Source of the DNA: Nageia nagi
Taxonomy: Eukaryota; Pinophyta
Direction of reading: 5' to 3'
NCBI GenBank assembly: GCA_050084985.1
Contig: JBITNC010000001.1
Location: 128,402,001-128,466,000 of the forward strand
DNA: 64,000 nt
This document shows, piece after piece, positions 61,058 to 64,000 of the stretch. The notes beneath the pieces are model-generated. The model was not told the DNA's origin. It searched no databases and worked only from the letters and a program-made list of their open reading frames with translations. The position numbers were made by a program, and so were the translations under genes. Position 1 is the first letter of the stretch. Each line of letters begins with the position of its first letter.

Positions 61058-62992
61058 GAAATAATAGTTTTGGTAGCCCATGCACCACACTCTACCAGGT
61101 AGGCGTATACCTTTAATACCGATAATGGGTATAATGATCCATTTGAGTAATGAAATACTATGAAAAATAAGAAAAATTGTAATACCCATTAGGGTGCCAA
61201 GCTTAGTGGACTCTTTATTTCCTCAAAATGGAATGCTCAAATAGGTCCATCTTGTCAACCCACTTCTCTAAAGTTACCCCTCATGATGTCCACTTTATCT
61301 TTAGGTTTGACACCCACCACTACTATCAATCCATAAAGGCCCATTATGTAGGCTAAGTGGTCTTGGAGTCCCCCCAAAGGGGTGGGTCTATGTTTTGATG
61401 GGAGAAACACTCTTTTAGCATGTTCATAGGCACTAATCATGCAAACTTTCTTGCAAAAATTTATGCTTCCCTTGGGGAGCTAGGGGATATGAAGGATTTT
61501 GGCACTGATATTGGTGACGATGATGATCTTAATGGTGATATGAACCTTGAATCCATGTAATAATTTTTAAGTCATGGAATATCATAGGGCTTATGGAAAT
61601 AATACAAAAATATTAAATCCATAGTGAAATTGCCAAAGTTACTAGTCTCTATGGGATATTGGATTTTCTTTATCTTTAAGAAGTTAAATTCATAGTTTAA
61701 CCTAGAATATGCCAACTCCTTTTTGTGTTCAAGAAGCTCTATGCAAACTACTAGTCATTTTAATGATAGAGGAGGTTCCATCACTTTGATTCCTTCGATA
61801 TGGAATTCCCTTTTCATCTTGTAAGGGGTGGAGCCTTTCTAATCAAGCATTGTGGATCCTTTTTATGTTGATTGACAACCTTTTAAAGTTGTAAATATAT
61901 GTACTTCTAATCATGACCCATATAAAAGCTCTCTATGGAGATGAATTTATTTATCTCTTCCCTAGGATGTTTGGTTATTTTGTGAGGATTTTAACATGAT
62001 TGAGAAAGCTGATAAAAAATAGGTTATCTTCCCATGAGATGGTGTGCAGGTGAAAGAGATGCTTAATTTTTTCTCAAGAATAAACATGTGTTGTTTGACC
62101 CAAATGCATGTTATAATGCTTAGAGTTTCCTAGAATTTCTTTGGTTCACCTAGACTAATTTTTAGTTAGGTGATTATAGACTTATTAAATGGCTAGATAG
62201 GGCCATACTCATTAACTAGTTTAGTTTTTCTTTCTAGAGTTTATCTCTTGCATCACCTTAGTTATGGATTCTCCAAGCAATGTCACTATCTCATATCATA
62301 TTCCCTTTATTTTTAAAGTTACCTCTTCTTTTTGGCAACCTTGTACCTTCCATTTTCAATGCTATCTCAATATTCCCTTCCTGCATCATCCAAGTACCAA
62401 AACTCACATTTGTAGAATCTAGAACCTTAGACCAATACCCAAGGAGAAGGTTGGTTAGATGAATTGGTGGAATGATGCCATCCTATGGACCACCTTAGTG
62501 TAAAGAACTTTGGGTGTTAAACTTGCTCAAATCTCTAAATAATATAGTTGCATCTTTCATGAGAAGTTTAATCATGCTTCCTTACATTTGGAAGTTAACC
62601 CCATAAATGTTCTTCAATAATAGGTTATTTCCATTAGACATGAACTGAAGAAGATAAAGGTATATGAAGCTAAATGTTATAAAATCAAAGATAAGCTTCA
62701 CTAGCTAAATATTGGCAAATGGGTCTCCAAATAATTCTTCTAAAGACTCCAAACCCCAAGGTTAGTAACTCAATCTAAAGCCATTCTTAATGAGGATACA
62801 TGAGTTACATAGCCTCCTAATATAGCCAAGGCATTTTTCAAGCACTATACTCAGGTCTTTGCTTCTTAAGAGTTGACAAAGGAGAATCAACTTGGTCTTA
62901 ATGAATGCTACAAGGTGGTTCCTACCAAGCTTGCTCCTTCTTAGAAGAATGCTTGTGATTGACATCTCAGTCTAAAGGATTTAAATGTTTCC

Positions 62993-63620
62993 TTGGATTG
63001 TATGGTGAATGAGAAAGCTCCAAGGTTAGACTACTCCCTGTGTGAATTCTATAAAGAAGTATGGGATGTTGTTGGTCCTGATCTCTACTATGTATATCAA
63101 GAATCCCTTCTTATAGGTTCTTTGGGAGCTATAATTAAGAAATGGGTTATCAAATTCATACCCAAGGAAGGGGATCTATAACTCATCTCTAGTTGTAGGC
63201 TCATTACTCTCCTTGATGTTAGTTATAAAATTATTGCTAAGGCTTTGGACATCAAGATTGAATTATTATTTTCTTATATTTTCCATCCAAAATAAATTGA
63301 TTTTATCAGAAGAAGATATGCTCTAGAAAATGTAATTGATATTTGGTAAGTAATGGAGTGGGATCAGTCATCTCAACAAAACACTCTCTTTATCAAAAGT
63401 GATTTTGAGAAATCTTATAGCAAGAATGAATGACATTTCATATTAGCTATGCTAAAAGCTATAGGCTTTGGACCAACCTTTATTGCTTTAGTTTAAATGC
63501 TTTTAATTAATGCCTATATTGTGTTGACTTTTGATGGTTTAAAAACCACCTTCATTGGCCTTTTTAGGTCAATCAAACAAGGATGTCCTCTAGTCGCTTT
63601 ATGTGTTAGCATATGAAGCT
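62993..63620 (+). pseudogene. LINE reverse transcriptase N-terminal half
   Basis: Continuous LINE homology in one main frame with several stops: fingers (KEGDL, then SSCRLITLLDVSYKIIAKALD), GRR-like RRRYALENVIDIW and the motif A equivalent KSDFEKSYSKNE, where the usual LDFEKAYD has changed. Ends at RSIKQGCPL. Truncated by later rearrangement. Confidence 0.65.
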
Positions 63621-64000
63621 TTCAACTATATATTAGCAAATAATATTATAAATATGGCCAAAAATTAAAATAAAATTTCAAGATACAAATTAATATCTTA
63701 TTTTAATAAGATATACCAAAATCATAGAGCTTCAAAATTTGCACAATCTAGAAAAGCAAAAGGCTCAAATGAATACCCAAGTCAAAAGTTATGGCCAAAA
63801 TATGAAGACATATTTCCTAGGCTATTTTAGTAGTTTTTTCTTAGTTTAGTAGATGTAATAACTACCATTGATGTAGATCCAATGGATGAGATGAGCTAGG
63901 ATTAGGAATTGCTTTGTTTAGTTTGGTGTTGTGTACTTAAGCTCATTTTTTGGTTTTTTCTCATAATATCTTTGTATTTTTGTTGTGTGTGAGCTCTAGA
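63621..64000. other. End of window, possible LTR fragment
   Basis: Breaks the LINE reverse transcriptase. The TTTAGTAGATGTAATAACTACC region and the T-rich end resemble an LTR U3/R region, but the window ends before any confirmation. No gene. Confidence 0.3.

Larger units (their letters stand above)
60349..63620 (+). mobile_element. LINE (plant L1 type), ORF1 plus truncated ORF2
   Basis: ORF1 starts at the ATG at 60349 (MESTHSITSTQVEATRRSN), with a DUF4283-like domain and a zinc knuckle. Endonuclease remnants lie at about 61900-62280 (KHVLFDPNACYN, WLDRAILIN). Reverse transcriptase runs from about 62990 (EFYKEVWDVVGPDL, KWVIKFIPKEGDL, SYKIIAKALDIKIE, SDFEKSYSKNE) to RSIKQGCPL at 63595. The catalytic YxDD region and C-terminus are missing, since other sequence begins near 63620. 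Multiple stops; inactive. Confidence 0.75.

Overview
This window looks like nuclear DNA from a seed plant with a large, repeat-rich genome. The evidence is very AT-rich intergenic DNA, degenerate Ty1/copia, Ty3/gypsy and plant L1-type LINE elements nested in one another, and a SPARK-type plant receptor-like kinase. A gymnosperm is a reasonable guess, but nothing seen proves it. There are no operons, CRISPR arrays or prokaryotic genes.

Only one gene appears intact: a single-exon, minus-strand membrane receptor-like kinase at 29295-31145 (signal peptide, Cys-rich SPARK ectodomain, one membrane span, RD-type kinase). Two broken relatives lie on the same strand. One, at 22889-24358, lacks the signal peptide and the kinase C-terminus and sits between two long direct repeats. 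The other, at 37876-39079, lacks the ectodomain, glycine loop and stop codon. Roughly 3 kb of DNA downstream of the intact gene is also duplicated next to the second pseudogene (25880-28665 versus 35655-37697), so this is a local segmental duplication. Next to it are a PPR-gene remnant (39257-39530, minus) and an unidentified coding-like fragment (39530-39975, plus).

Layout: 1-4570, non-coding dispersed repeats and a foldback element. 6253-9010, decayed copia element (plus). 9011-11958, LINE ORF2 (minus). 12165-12650, copia LTR. 12861-13495, tandem tRNA-like (SINE-like) units. 13560-19190, decayed LINE (plus) split by a solo LTR with a perfect target duplication. 19200-21579, AT-rich DNA with old repeats. 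21580-25371, direct repeats around kinase pseudogene 1. 25372-31303, duplicated flank and intact kinase. 33781-34267, another LTR. 34690-35364, decayed unknown ORF. 35655-39975, second duplicated block. 40541-41430, tandem array of about 260 bp. 42456-47509, gypsy element with 1.6-kb LTRs and most of pol deleted. 47880-56436, near-complete copia element. 56437-58570, more of the dispersed repeat. 59340-59881, short tandem repeats including a frame-preserving 114-bp unit. 60349-63620, another decayed LINE.

The transposon ORFs all carry stops or frameshifts, so none looks autonomous today. I found no system here that I would call undescribed. The strongest leads are the kinase pseudogene bracketed by long direct repeats, the uneven LTR divergence of the gypsy element, the tandem SINE-like array and the decayed ORFs without a recognised family.
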